Origin: Apteryx mantelli
Lineage: Eukaryota > Chordata > Aves > Apterygiformes > Apterygidae
DNA: 64,000 bases
Direction: 5' to 3'
Assembly: GCF_036417845.1 (NCBI RefSeq)
Contig: NC_089994.1
Span: 16,634,001-16,698,000, forward strand
A program made the translations under genes and the position numbers. Positions 13,109-27,400 of the stretch are shown here, one piece after another (the first letter of the stretch is position 1; every line of letters begins with the position of its first letter). The notes under the pieces were generated by a model. That model did no database searches. It had not been told where the DNA came from and saw only the letters and a list, made by a program, of their open reading frames with translations.

Positions 13109-15838
13109 GGCAACCAAATGTCATTATTTCCTTGTGACTTATAGCTGCCCTAGTCTGAAGATGATTTAACGATTATGTTATAAATAGAAGGTAAGATTTC
13201 AGAATAATCTCACACCAAAGGTTCAGTAACTTCCTCCAAAATGTATGGAGTTTACATACTTTGAAAAAAACAGCACTATCTCTTTAAAACATTCGATAAC
13301 AAATGTGTTTTCCCTGATTCTAAGAAGAAAAGAGAACAAATAACAGGTTTAAATAGAACCTGCACACTATAATAATGGGCACTTAAAAAAACAACAACTT
13401 TACACAGAACGCAACATTTTTCAAACCATATTCTCTGCCTACTGAATCCCACACATATTCAAATGCAGAGAGTTATGATCATTCCATTTCTCATTTGCAA
13501 AACATCTTTCCCCTTCCAATTTCAACAACACATCGAATAAGTTTTGAAAACACTGCATTTCAGAAATGTAGTTACCTGTAGGTTCATGTGAGATCTGAGA
13601 AGTCTGCCAAAAAAAATGCTGGCACAATCACAGGAGATATTAATAAAACAGAGTTTTCATCAGCTTTATTTGAACATTAAAATGCAAGAGAATACATATA
13701 TTAAGCAAAGATTAGGAAAAATTATCAGCATTGATATCTAATATGAAACTTGCTTCCAGTATGTTTCCTGAGCTCATGACTACATGATTTAGAAATTAGG
13801 CATAGACATGGGAATTGCACGCATATGCTTTAAGTCTGAATGTGACTGTTACATAAGGCACAAATTCCACAGTGATAGATTATATTCCATAAGAATGGTG
13901 AATTTTCAGATGTAACTTACCGGCAATTGCCCAAATATTTTAGATTTGTTTTTAATCAAATTTTCCACCTGTGATGCCAGAAGTCATCAATTGCATTTAA
14001 AAAAAAGACAGCAGCTGACAGCGTTCCTAACCAAATTACAGGTTCAGTACAATGATTCTAAAGGGAGATTGCCAAACACAATAAAAAGAACAATGTAAGA
14101 CGTGCCGTATCTGGCCTAGCGCATGTACACGGATTGCTGAACCAGCTGTGAGAAACTGCTCACTTTTTTGCATTGAAGTTAATCTCAAAGTTAATTATGA
14201 TTGTTATTTCTACTCCATTGTTTTATAAATCTAATTTTATTTATAAATATCCTCCTGCTTTGCTGGCCATGTACATAAGAATCTCCACCCCCTAATATTT
14301 CCAGGAACATCAATCTTGAGGAAACGCAACTCCCACACTTTGACTGTTATACAGGAAAAACAATGTTGTTATGCAACGCTACACTGTTCCAAAACATCTC
14401 AAAGTCAGATCTTCAACTTCAGCAGTTGCAGAAACAGAAATGGCAGTTTATCAGCTACGGAACAAATTCACAGAAAATTGCAAGCAGCGTCCAGATAATT
14501 GAAAGGCATATGCATTAGGCTTCTCCACAGCAAAAGAAGATGGATTCAGTATTTACAAACATGCACATGCAAGTATTTAGGAAATCCATAAAATTTAGAA
14601 GGACTTCCAAATACCCTTGCATGATTTCCTATTTTAACTACAGATTGACCAACAAAAATGCTACCAAACAACACTTCCCACACCACTTCTCTAACGTGTT
14701 CTACCAAAGAGGTTTTTTTCCAAATTTATAAATAATCACAAATTAAGCAACATTGCCCAGCTTTGTTTATAAAGGAGGGATTATCAGAGATAACCCCTCC
14801 TTCACAGATAACCCCTGACTGAACAGAACGGAGGCACAAGTTCCTCCCCCTCATTTTGCTTAACCAGATCTTTTTCAGACTTGATATTCCTATGGATTAT
14901 TAAAGTCAAGAATAATTTTGCAAAAATTCTTCTTTCAGAACGCAGCAATTGGACTAATTTAAAAGATTACGTCTTGCCACTCTACCAGTAAATAATACTA
15001 ATAAATTCTAAATATCAAGAATGCAGCTAAACCTGAGAAGTACTGCAGCTAACAAAACTAGCCACCAAAACTAGCTCCACAGCTACTACTTAACCAAGTA
15101 TGCTAGCACTTATTCAGTAACAATTTCAGACAAATGACAAATAACACATCCATCTTAAGTAAAAGAAGATTTCAGAGAAATATTCAGTATGCAAAACATA
15201 GCTATTTCATAGAGTTAAATTCTTCTCTTTTACAAAAATTGCTATGAAATATTTGATAATTACAGACACCATTTATTTGTTTCATGTCTTATCAAAAAGA
15301 TAGCACCTCTAAAAACAAGGAGAAGGCACTCATTCAACACTGACTCAGGACAAAGTGCCTCCTATCAAAGCACTAAAGGCAGTTTGCAAAGCTTTGTGTT
15401 CAGTCTCTCTTGGCAACCTTTCCTCAAAGCACTGACCTGGCCTGACACTGATAAAAACTGCGAGGAGAGCACAGGCAAAAGGTGATATGGCTCCAATCAT
15501 ACCTTTACAAACAGATGCTCTACAAGAGATAAAACCCGTAGGAACTCAATCAATAAAACGGCCGCTTTCCAAGATCACAAAAGTGTATGTAGGACACCTG
15601 TTAAGAGCAAAAGCATTCACTCTACTTCAAATGGCCAATTATCCAGCATGAGATCACAGTCTGGTCAGCACAACTACTAATTAGGGTTCTCCCAGCCTTT
15701 TTAATTTACAAATTGCTTCTCCGTGCCTTCACTCAGATTCTGAGAGTTATCACAAATGTCTACAAACACAACTGGGCAAGTATTTCAAAGCAATTCTGTT
15801 CTGTATAGAGTTAATCCAGTGCATTCAAAATAACTTAC

Positions 15839-15885
15839 CCACTAATAGCTTCACATCTCTGACGGTGAAATCCGGGTCAGGCATT
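15839..15885 (-). CDS. KDM2B: KDM2B coding exon 4
   Basis: This is a 47-nt minus-strand exon with acceptor taattatag and donor gtaagt. It completes Lys86, encodes M-P-D-P-D-F-T-V-R-D-V-K-L-L-V (residues 87-101) and supplies the first base of Gly102. It is identical to human KDM2B over this stretch; KDM2A has MPDPDFTVNDVKMCVG. The next exon, expected to start SRRLVDVMDV, was looked for on the minus strand below 15839 and not seen, so it lies outside the window. Confidence 0.95.
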
Positions 15886-18800
15886 CTATAATTAGCAAAG
15901 AAAGCAATGTTAAATACTGTCAAGATAAGTATGGGTACACTTTGGTTACCATAATAAAAGAGAAATAAATGTATAGTGCTCTTTGTCCATAATGCAGTAG
16001 GTGGAATCAAGTAAGGCCTCAGTGAAGTGTGGACAGTATAATTTTTAATGACATACATAACATCTTTGGATTGGCAAGTGTACAAAAGTTCCTCTACTCA
16101 TAATGGAGGAGGAGAAGAGGTGTTTTTTCAAGCACTCTCTAGCAACAGTTTTCTACGTGCATTGGAGTGGGAGGGAAAGGAAGGGGTTGGGGGTGATTTC
16201 AAAAAAATCCCAAATCTTTATTGCACATTCCTGCTAAGCGACTCCAAGTGCTTTGCAAATGGTCTTGCTTCTCACATATTCCCTGAGGTAAAAATTATCA
16301 TTTTGCCACTGGATACAAACTGAGGCATAGAAACGTAAACCCATTTGTTCAAAGTCACATCATCATATGTTGGATTCACAGCTTGGAAATAAAATACTGA
16401 AAATTATGAATTAAAGTCCCTTTGTTTTAAACACTATATCAAACAACGTCCCCTAGCGGAAAACAACCTGGCTGTATTTAGTGGGTAGGGAAATTCTCAT
16501 TCAATTTAATTCAGTTAGGGCTAACTTAGAGCTAAATCAAATGGCAGCATAACTGGTTCACTGATGCCAATGTATTCATAACATCACTTCTAACACAGAC
16601 AATATTTTAGGTTTTAATGTAATTAGATAATAGCCTAGTATATCAAGTGTGTGAAATTTAAGTGTCAGGAAAGAGTAAAAATTCCGCAACATACAGACTT
16701 GACAGAAAATTAAAACAAAAGCAGGAGAGGAGTGCTTAAGTTGATTCACTTCATCTTAGTGATACTTCACGCTATCTTCAGGGCATTGCATGAAAATTAA
16801 CTACAGAATCGTAATCAAGAACAGCTCTGGGGGAACCGCTAGCTAGGTGGTTCTGTCCCCCTTGTACTGCCGTGGGTTGAAGATAAACAACTTGCTTCTG
16901 CTCAGAAAGAACTTTTAACACAACTCAGTTAGAAAATCAGAACTATTCAGCTCATAGGCCATTTTTTAGAGCAATAGTTTTTACTATTAAGAAAACACAG
17001 AAAAGTAAAGATAAAAAATCCATTTAGTGTCATGCACAAATCTTGAGAACTATTTGCCAAATTTTGTTTGTCCGTTTACTTTTATCCTTATCACCTTCCC
17101 CTGGTGGGATGCAGAGGCTGGACAATATCTTTTGTTAGGTCTCCGCCAACCCTAACATCTTTGCATTTAGCTGCGAGGGCCCCAGAGCTTTGGAATTCAC
17201 TCCCGCGCTGGAATGAAACAGCCTGAATCTAGTGACCTTCAGGGTTCATTCAGAGCTCATCTTTTTATCCAAGCACTAGAGAGTCAGAAGTAGGGAAAGA
17301 AGGAACTACTTGGGGGCAACAAGAATGTGCAAGGCTCATCTTCAAATAAAAAAGCTTGCCCGTATTTTATGTCCAGCCACATGTAACAATTAGATGGGCA
17401 CTTTTTCACATCTGTATAAATCAAAAAAAAAAAAAAAAAGAGTAGACAACAACCCCAACCCAGAAGCATATAAGCAAATCCAGTCATTCTGAGAACTCCA
17501 GCAGCAGCTGGCAATAAACATTACTCAAACTGAAAGAATATAATCCTCCTTAACAATAAAATTATACGTCAGGCTCTTTGGAGAGCACACCTGGCACATC
17601 ACAGTTTTTTATTTCTCTGCAACCCCAGAATATATCAAACATTAGAGAAAGAGTACACTAAGGGAAGAATTTCAGGCTTGAACACAGCATGTTTCAAGTA
17701 CAAGAACCCATTTTGTAGTTGGGTTACCTTGGGAGGGCCAGGTTTAATTAAAACCCATTCTGCGGACTGCTGAGAGTCCATAAATTACTGTATCTCTTTA
17801 TCTCCAGCCCCACCCAATCTAACTGCTGTACTTGTACAGTTAGGGCTGATTTGCTACAGCTCTATGATGGCAAAAAAAAAATGTTTCTTTGAACGTCATC
17901 AGCCCTATAGCTATAAGGGCTAGATATAAATCTGAAACACCAACAACGCAGAAGAACTGAGCTGAGATTTTTGTTCAATGTAACATGATTTTCAGGTAAA
18001 TGCACTTTGCATGAAAAAATTTCTAATATGCTTCCAAAGATTTTATGTATCATAAAAAATAGGTGAAGAACAACACAGTGGGGTCACTTGACTTTATACC
18101 AAACTATGACCATCCTGGGGGTAGAACACCGCAATACAGTCAACGATCCACCAAAGCAGCCAGCAACAACTGTCGTACCTACCAAACCGTGGGAGAAATC
18201 ACAGCCTTGAGGTCCAGCAACAGAATTACCCCTCTCTCCACTTGCACAGAGAAGTCCCTGAGGTTTCTACTGACTGCATCTGAGCAGAGTTTCAGCATGC
18301 TGCTACAGACAAATCGTGTTGCCTCAAACAGAAAAGAAATGCAACCCCTCAGCGTGCACTAATGCAAACTTGGAGTTTAGGAAGAGTTCACGGATTCTCT
18401 GGAACAGTCTCTTATTCAAGTCCTAACTAGGATGAGCGCTGGGGAGCGCACATATCTGACTAACCACAACACAATGCAAGAGGACTGCTGCTCAGACAAT
18501 AGAGACCACATCTTTCCAAACAGCACGCACTCTCCAAGTTACAGTCATGGGAACAGCCAAACAACCCTCTGAGGAAAACAGATTCTCCTCTGTTAAGAGA
18601 TCACGAGTTGACCTTTCTGCTTCTAACCATACAAGGAACAGCTCACTGTGGTCAGAAACATACACGAAAGCAACTTTCAAAGATTCCTTATTTTTCCTCA
18701 GCCATCTCATTTCTTGCCATTCTGCACTACCTCCAGTCACAGTAACCAAACTGTTCAGCTACGCCTTGTACATCTGCCAGCCACAGACATGCAAGCTGAC

Positions 18801-21800
18801 TGCTTAATGGCAAACAGAAGTGGAAGCACATATCATCAGTTATTCAAAAAGTTGGAAGTCTGAAAATCATCTTATATTGCATGTCATATATTTTACAGAT
18901 CAGAGCATCTCAAAGTGCTTGTCACCTCACATATAGGAATGACCCAATCTATCAAACGATGATAAACACAGCCTTCTCTGGACAAGAGACAGTATTGCTA
19001 GAAAAGACTCAGGAAAGAAGAGATTACGCTCACTAAAGCATAATTTCCTCCGGAGCCTGAAGTGGAAAGTAAGGCTGCAGAATCTCATCAGCAAACGACT
19101 CAAATCCAAAGGCAGACTGGCCAATCTCCTTCCAGTGGTGGAAGATGGCAGACTATGATACTCACTATTCGAGTAGTAAATGTCAGGATGAGACTAACGG
19201 TTCTGACGGTTTCAAATCAGTTAATTGGTTAACAGGTTAATACCCCAGGCAGGCGTCAATGCATACTATTTTGATTTTGCTGCAGTACAATACACACCCA
19301 CAAAACCTGTGTATTACATGCCAGTTATTCTTGATAGATACATGTAAGAAGTGCAAATATGAATAAAATTAAATCATGTTATTTTGCAGCATGCCAAATA
19401 TGAAAGTTTGCCCATGCATTTCACTTCTGTCATTTAAAATGTGTATAAAATGTATTTCCAACATCCTCTTACTCTAGAGGCATCTACTCCCAAGAATGTA
19501 CAATTCCTTTACAACATCATTTCAAACCAACAATTTATGCTCATTCAAATAAAAAAAAGATTAAAACGTGGAATTCCCTGTAAGATTACTGATCTACAAA
19601 TTCTAGTATTTTAACCCATCAGAGCAGCCATTATTCAGTGATTCAGAAGAGAATGGAAATATCAGAACAATTCGCCCAACTAACTGTGAAATGAAGAATT
19701 CCACTGATCCCATGCAGGAACCATCTAAAGATCATGTATCAGAAATAATTTGCTCCCACTTTTGCTGGCATACCATTCATCAAAAATATCCTCCTAAAAA
19801 AGCTTCAGTGTTTTTACTCTCTTCTTTTTTGGCAGTGAATCCCACCTACTGGAAGAAGTTGCACACGAGCTGTAGAATGTTCACAAAAGGGAGAGAGGGA
19901 AACAGCGCTAGAAAAGAGGGAAGATGTCAGAATAGTATTAGAAGGATACCAGCAGCTGGCAGCAAACAAAAAAGCTGGCTAGTGAAGCCTGGTTTATGAG
20001 ACTATTTTAAGCTCATCACAGCAAATTGAAACATATATTCTCCTTCACTTTGCAAAGCATTTGAGTGTGACAAAGAGTCAGGAAAATGACTCCAAAACTG
20101 TTACTGTGGATTAGTATTTACTCCCCTTCTACCTCTTCACAATCCAGATCAGAATTCAAAAGATGTATTATGTTACTGCCAACTCTGCAAAACTCTGAGA
20201 ACCAAAAATCATGCTGCATTCAGTCTTTTCTGTTACCTCTCCACTTCCAATATATATTTTAAAACTATTTATTTGACAGCTTTGTTAATGCTTACAAAGA
20301 AAGGTACCTTCTTTTCAATGCTCTTCTTTGAGACATACTCATCTATATGTGCATTCACACTGTATATGCACATACAAATAAGCATGTGAGACGAGGTCAT
20401 TTTTTTGCTTCAGCAAAATACAGAAGTACATCTACAACCTGTTCTGTCTATATACATTGCTCACGGCCACAGAAGGGACAGGTACACAGCCCAAGCCCTC
20501 GCTTCTTCAAGGTCTTAAGAACAATTACTGGTGACTTCCAGGAAGAATAGGAAGGCTGCCTGTGAATGCATCTAAAAACAACACATCCTGTAGAAAAACA
20601 AGCCAACACATGAAGCAAAAAACAGATGGCGCTCCTTACAAAATACCACTAGCTGGAGGAGAGTTTCTGAACCCATAGATGAAGAAAGACCAAAAACGAC
20701 TCTCTGAAAGTCACTATCACACTAGGAAGCTTCAGCCAAAGCATACAGCGAACTGAAAGCGGAGGGGAGTGCCAGGTGGCAGCTCTCCAGATCTCAGGCG
20801 CAGAAACAACAGGGAAGCAAATGATGATGTGTGAGCTGAGATTTGAGCGTTGAAATGGCTAAGGTGAAACTGCCTCATTACAGAATCCTGAATAATTAGC
20901 TATCAAGAGAAACAGATATTACATCTTGCAGTTACAGACACTAGGAAACAAGGAATCTTTCTGGAGGAACCCGTCTGACATCAACAACGCAGAAGGCAGC
21001 CTGAGCTCTGGAGGCACCACTGTCTGCTACAGGCCGCTCTAGGGAATACAGGGGTACCAGGGGTGCGGTACTCTTTATCCGGCTCTGGTAGAGCTCTGCC
21101 ATTCGGGGCTGAGAATCTGAAGCCCAAATTTGTGTCCATGGTATGAGCTCTCACTTCCAGACTTCCCCAGTGATGGAGCACTGGCTGGATAGGCAGCGTT
21201 GGCACAGTAAGAGCTGAAATATTTCCCCAGCTTGCTTCTTTCAGGATGGGGAATTTGTGAGCTTCCTCATACACAGGAGGAGGATCTGGCTGCTAGAACT
21301 GATGGTAGGTGCTAGAGAAGGTGCATATTTTGCTCACTTTCAGGTCCACGAGCTTTCTCAAACCAATCTCAACATGCAGACAGCACTACGAGCAAGAGAG
21401 AAGACGCATGCAATAACACCTGCACTTCACTCAAACTTAAGAACAGATGCTTGATCTGATGCTATGGGAAAACTAAGGCTCACAGATGGTGCCTAATGTC
21501 TCTTTTGCTTGTCCTTCAGCTCCACAGAGCCCCAGCAGCCACAGGTATTAACAAGGACACACAATGTGGTAGATCAGTGCTTAGGTGAATCGTACCTGTG
21601 AGGTGTCAGAGACAGTGTACTGCACAGACCTGCCTTCAGAACAAGTCCTACTATCACTGGTTCCTAATAACTCCCTAGTTGCAGACAAAAGCAAATGGTT
21701 TCTTCCAGAAGAAGTTCTTGAAGCTTTTACTGCTTGACCTTTGGAAGCAGCAGATTAAAAATAATGCATACTGGGAGAGCACCTGCCTCAGCTATGATTT

Positions 21801-23984
21801 TCCACAGTAGATATGTCCTTCAGATTACTCCTCTAAGAGGAGCCTCTCTTGAAGAAATATACTGAATAAAGAGAGTAGCAACAACATTCAGCAAAAAAAC
21901 CTCACTGCCAAGCTGAGCAGAGAAGCCAAAGGGAGGGTCAGAAAAACAGAGGTTCTAATGCAGCAGAAAAAACCATCCTAGGAGGGAAGGCTTCCATGAG
22001 GTCTGGAGGCTGAGAGGAAGCAAAGAGCTGGGATGCCCAGTTGAATGAGTGGTTACAGCACAGCATACTAGCGAGCAGAAATTTGCTGTACGTGACAAAG
22101 CTCCTGCTGAAGCAAAAGTGATTCGGCTTCAGGTGATGGTTGCATATACACATACAGTGTCAATGCACATTCTGACAAGCACTCAACAGGGAGCGTAATT
22201 GGCTCGCTAGGAACTAGGTTGGCTAATAGTGTTAACAGTGAATGTAGAACAAATTGTATGTAACACCGTTAATGAAACAGCTGAGAAGATAACAAGAAAT
22301 GATTTATCAAGCAAGAAGATACTCTAGTCATGTATAAACTAAGATTAAGGAGATGGCTTCTGCAGGTGAAGCATAATTAAGTTATGAACATGCAAGAATG
22401 TTTTCTCTGTTTCTTAGATTTTCGTATAAATGTTACATGGAAGATTGTACAGCTTAGGAATATCAAAACAGATGCTTATTGTAACCCTTCTCTGCACATG
22501 CTTTAAGGATCAATGCTTTTCACCTGACCACACATTCTCTCAAATAATATAACAGAAAAATGTCTTTTTTTTTTACAACACTAGATAATAGCATAGAACT
22601 GCTTGCAAACAGTAAGAAGTGACCAGCCTTTCTCATTTAATATCTATGTTTTCTACCTGCTTTCTATAACATTACAGAACACGTATGTTTTCTCCAGAAA
22701 ATTAGGATACAATTGAGGAAAGGCTTGGAACAGACAAATAAAAAAAGATGGTATCTTAATGTTTGCATTCTTTTTTTTTTTTAACCAAAAAAAAAGACTA
22801 TGTATCCAGGACTAATTGGAAAAGCAGCTGGTTTTAATATCCTAAGAAAAAATATTCCAGCCCAACACAACATGACAAAATAACCGTTACTCTAATCACT
22901 ACTGAGTGCCTATTTTCTCTTATAGTAAAATGTTTTCATAGTTGCGTCCTAAAGAAAAAAATAAAATACATAGTTAAGAAATTTTAAAGATAAGTGTCAT
23001 AAATAAAACGCCTATGGAATCAGGGAGCCCAAGAAACCACCTGTCCAAAGACCTCTGGCTGCATAAGTCTTCCATTTTACTTTTCTCTTTCTCTCAATCA
23101 GAAAAACACTTACGCTCCCCACAACCAAACCCTATCGCCTCTCTCTCTCATTAAAGTCTATTGAGCTGACTTTTTTATTTTTAATGGCCAATTACTACTT
23201 AACGGGGACTCCTTACTTCACTGACTTTAAGGGTTCCAGCTGAAATTTTCCAAAGGAACTTTCTGCTTTCACTAAATTCATTTTCCATCTTTCATATATT
23301 AGCAGTCACACAGCCATAATTTCCCAGAAGTATCAGAAGACATTTATCCAAGCTATGGATTATGGGACTGATCAAGTATATAATTTAAATCTTTCTCTCT
23401 TAGACACTGTAACTTTTATGAAAAAACTGTTGCAGGATCTGTACATCTAGACAAGAAAACAATACAACTTTCAAACAGCAGTTTATTAAAATACCAAATC
23501 CTTTATGAATGGATATAACAAAATGTGACCTCAAAAAGACTCTAATAATACCACATTTTAACTAGAAATTATTAAATATTTACAAAGCTACAGCCTTCTG
23601 AAGAGACACTTGGTAAAAGACAGGCATCACTAGCTATTGCACCTGTAACGCAGAAAACAATTAAGAAGTCAAAAATTGAAGGGAGGTTGTTCTGTCATTA
23701 CAGTGTGGATTGGAAGCAAGAACCCTTGAGTTTTGTTCCAAACTTTTATCACTGACTTATTTTTGACTGCGTAGAACCACACTGTATGCATTTAACTTTT
23801 ACAGACCTCATTAGCTGCTTGTTTATAAATGGAAAATAATCACTCCTCTTCACAAGGGTGCTGACAGTCTTACTAATTGCAATACATTTTGAGATCATCA
23901 AAAGAAGTACCACATACAAGTGCAAAGCATAATGGTTATTTTATAAAAGCATTTATTAATCATCAAGATTTGGTTGTAACTTAC
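15886..23984 (-). other. KDM2B: KDM2B intron 3
   Basis: This 8.1-kb AT-rich intron is defined by its flanking splice sites and compatible phase. It contains a fairly clear MIR-type SINE remnant in minus orientation at 16217-16390 and short A runs (about 17423-17439). Open frames such as those near 18063-18362 and 20981-21274 match nothing I know and are treated as chance. No other gene is recognised. Confidence 0.8.
16217..16390 (-). repeat. MIR-type CORE-SINE remnant
   Basis: On the plus strand the order ccctgaggtaaaaattatcat, gatacaaactgaggcatagaaac, then a segment around gttcaaagtcacatcatcat follows the reversed MIR consensus (…tgaggta…attatc…aactgaggca…gaggt…caaggtcacaca…). It is clearly diverged. 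A consensus search is needed for subfamily. Confidence 0.7.
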
Positions 23985-24063
23985 TTAATTCCCAGTCCAT
24001 CCTTATTTCTGAAGATAAGGGGAACTCTGAGAGCTTCTCTTTGCACATACTCAAAAGTAAAAT
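23985..24063 (-). CDS. KDM2B: KDM2B coding exon 3
   Basis: This is a 79-nt minus-strand exon between an acceptor (caaacag) and a canonical gtaagt donor. It completes Asp60 and encodes [25 protein letters not shown] (residues 61-85) plus AA of Lys86. The human counterpart is [18 protein letters not shown] followed by REKDGLGIK. Phases on both sides fit the neighbouring exons exactly. The segment is N-terminal to the JmjC catalytic core, whose iron-binding residues lie in exons beyond the left edge of the window. Confidence 0.95.
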
Positions 24064-27000
24064 CTGTTTGAATAATGAATAAAAAAAAATCAATTACAAT
24101 GGCATTGGCACCTCATGTTACATCTTCTCAAACTGCTCTCCATTTTGCTCTTCTCACCAAAGAACTCTCGCTATCACTTAAACAAAAATATAAAGAGAAT
24201 GCATATTTTAGGTCCAGACCGGAAACTGACTGACAGACAATACTCTCCCAGCTGCTCTCTATTTTTCCTGTTCACTGATGCACATAAAACAGAATCCAGT
24301 CAGAGTTTGTCAATTAAGGCCTGGGCTGAAACACCCAGGTTGTAATGAAATACCAAATTAACAGTTAAAAGATAATGCTAACTACATCACTGTGAAGCAG
24401 GCTACTATTTGTTGGGCAAATGTGTAGGTTAAGCTATACATTTCTATCTAGGAAAAAAAAAAAGCTTTCTTGTGAGCATTATTTGAATATAACCCAATGC
24501 CCTGATTCTTAGAACACTTTTTTTTTTTTTATGTGAGGGATCCCATTACTTTCAACGGATTACATTCTTTTTTTAATTAATCAGAAGTGTAACTCTGCAG
24601 GAGCTGATATATAGAAATCTTATACAATTCCTGGCACATACGAAGAATGGTGAAAAGGTAAGAGTTTTGTGTGCAAGTCACAATATAGCACACAAGTAAA
24701 AAAAAAAAAAAAAAAAAGGCATTAAGTTTGCTATTTTAACACTGACCAGAATCACCTTGTTGCTTCATTCTGAAGATTTCACACAATTGGCCTTTCCTGT
24801 GCATTTCTAAATGCAATGGTCTGATACAATGTCAGGGATTCTGGGACTAGAGCAAAGTTACAAAGCAGTAATTGGGTGAGAGGGGCCTACAAAAATCTCA
24901 TAATCCATTTGGAGCACTCTGCCACAGAAAGAAAACAAAATATTACGGTGGCCATATAGAGTTTTTGTGGTTCTGTTATTCCTCCTTTCTTAAAGGAGAA
25001 CCAATTTTGTAGAGTATCCGTGCATTACAAATATCTAACTACCTTAAAATGGAAAACACTGAATCTTTAGTGATTAAAATACAACACTCACAAATAAACT
25101 ATACACTTTATGTATTGTATTTATGCACGCACAAGTAGTTTAACTTCTCCAAGATTCAGTCACCAAGGTACATCTTTCCTGGGAAACTGTAAGAACCTCA
25201 CTAGACTCAAACTTGTATCTGTGGTAGTTCTTACCATAAAAACTCATACTGGAAGAAATAGGAAAAACAGAGGCTAAGCTCCTGTGCCCAGGCATGTATT
25301 TTTCCCCTCTCTCCTTACAACTTTTCCCTCACCGTATTCAGTTACTAATTATGACTACTATGGATATAATATTACTCCCTAGACTTACCAAAACAGAGAA
25401 CAGTAATTATCAATTTACTAAAACATTAAAAATACACTTAATTTTAGATTAGTAGCAATAAAGTTTCTGTAATTAATACTCCAGTTAACTAAGGTTACCA
25501 AGTAAGTATTTCTGCGTTAGAGAAAACTTCCTTTCTCACATGTGTTCATATTAAAAGTGTTCTGGCTTTAGTTAAGCAAATAAATAAACCACAGACACTT
25601 TTTTTTTTTAAGGGCACTCACATCCAAGACAGAGAGTCAAGAGATAACAAACATCAAGAATAACATCAGTAGAAAAAGCAGAGGCAGATACACAGCCTAG
25701 CAAGCTAGAGAACAAGTAGCTATGACAAACTGCATTCAAGCCAAAAATCACATCACAGCTTTGCAGCATCTCTGAAGAAAACCTCCAACCCACATTCCTG
25801 GCAAAAAATCAAAGAGGAGTTATCATTAAAAATAAAAACAAGGACATGGAAAATAAAAATAAATAAATAAATAAACCAATTCCATGTGTTCATATAACCT
25901 GACTTTTTTATTCTTCCTAAACACTGACATTGTTTTGCCTAGATTCAGTTCAACTCCTGGATTTATAGAAAAAATAAACCAATAGTAAAAATAAGAACAG
26001 AGCAAATAAGAAGACAGACCCTTTCTTTATAATGGCCCAACAAAGCATTTAAATCCCTTGTGGGGTTGAACAAAGCAGACACAGACCACAACAAAATAAC
26101 AAAAGACACTCATTTATTTCCAAGTTCCCAGAAAGGAGAAAGCTACCAAAAGATTTTAGAGCTGCTGAGCCAGGAAGACTGTGGATTGTACTATAGTTAG
26201 CATGTAGCAATGGCAACCCTAGAGTATTTAGAAGATGAGGGTAGAATGCAACCATTTTCTGGAAAATTAATTAACATTTGAGAGCTAAAAAATAGGTGTT
26301 TGTGTTTTGTTTGGAGGAAGAGGGGTCAGGGTTGAGCTTATCTCCTAAACAAATAACTTCCTAAATAAGATAGGTATTTAATTTCTCCACCACATTAGCT
26401 TTTCTAAAAGAAGCTTAAAATACCCATGCAAAACTAAGCCTAGGGGAAAAAAAAAGGAAATATTCTAAACTAGATTAGTGGTTCCATAGTTATGGCCATT
26501 GCATGAGGATTACAGCCAAAAGTACTCTTTCCTGAGAAAGCTGGTCCTCCATGAGGCCGGGGTTTGGCGATAGCCATCTGGGATTCAGGATCCTTTTCAA
26601 CAGTGCTGCAGTAAATAAAGGTGACTTGCAAAACCACCCTGGTCCCTTGGATTCCCGGGCTAACCTCTTCTATTTTCCTTCCTACCAGGCAAACACGCCG
26701 CAGAGCTGGGCTGTCTGGCTTTGCTTACTGCTTGGTAATTTAAGTCACCTAAGCAAACCAAATGACTTTGGGGAGGGGGCTGCCGTAATTTAATATAGGA
26801 CAGAAAGACAAAGAAGTTATTGACTTTAAAGTTTCCGACCCTGGAGAACAGGCTCATCAATTGCATCCTTTGCAAAAGGGTCCTGGATTCAATAGGGGGC
26901 GGAGGGGGAGCAGGAATCACCTCCGGCTAAGTGGGGGCTGGGGTTTCTGCCTCCTTTGCAAGAGCCTAATTCCTGAATATCCCGGTGGTGCACTGGGGTC

Positions 27001-27396
27001 ACGATAGCGGAGCACGCCGGGGAGGGAGCGCAAGGCACCGCCATTCATCGCCGAGCTGCACCCGAGGCACCACGCGGGAGCACGGGCTGCCCGCTGCGGG
27101 CACGGGGCCGGGGCCGAGGCGGCTGCGGGCACAGCGGCGGGGCGCGCGGGCACCCGGGCATGTGCTCGCCGCCGCCGCGGTGCCGGCTGCAGGGCCCCGG
27201 TGCCGGAGCCGTCCCCCAGCCTCCCCTGCTGCTCGGCCTGGCTTCGTCACCGGATCCCCGGGCAGGGGGATGCGGGCGCGAAATATGAACCCAGGCGCAG
27301 CCCTACACGTGGAGGCACCACGAGCGCGGCCCCCCGCAGCAAGCCCGGGCTGGGCATCCGGCCCCCTCCCAGCAGCGCTCCCACCCCGGCATTTAC
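24064..27396 (-). other. KDM2B: KDM2B intron 2
   Basis: This 3.3-kb intron lies between coding exons 3 and 2. Most is AT-rich, with A runs at about 24699-24717 and AAAT repeats near 25855-25875. From about 26.9 kb to the exon 2 edge it becomes strongly GC- and CpG-rich. No coding exon is recognised inside it. Confidence 0.8.
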
Positions 27397-27400
27397 CTTT
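26985..27400. promoter_or_regulatory. CpG-dense patch beside KDM2B exon 2
   Basis: About 400 bp with dense CpG directly downstream of KDM2B exon 2 on the minus strand, separated from the main island by about 600 bp of AT-rich DNA. It may be a second lobe of the promoter island or an internal promoter. Open frames of about 150 codons on both strands are compositional. Confidence 0.45.

Larger units (their letters stand above)
1..15838 (-). other. KDM2B: KDM2B intron 4 (partial), no exon seen
   Basis: The stretch runs from the exon 4 donor to the left edge. I searched the minus strand by eye for the expected continuation (MDVNTQKG, YNVISLEFSH, WVDNMWP, FTDFHIDFGG) and saw none. Open frames are all about 115 codons or fewer and look like chance. 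Contents are AT-rich DNA with long A and T runs (about 12880-12902 and 13091-13108), a TG/TA simple repeat near 8655-8720, MIR-like fragments near 5390-5535 and 7065-7115, a CR1 remnant near 9985-10130 and a possible DNA-transposon remnant near 4180-4460. Confidence 0.75.

Noticed and set aside
17095-17275. Stretch around ggctggacaatatcttttgt
   Set aside because: It has a repeat-like look, perhaps CR1 or another interspersed repeat, but I could not match it to a consensus well enough to annotate it.
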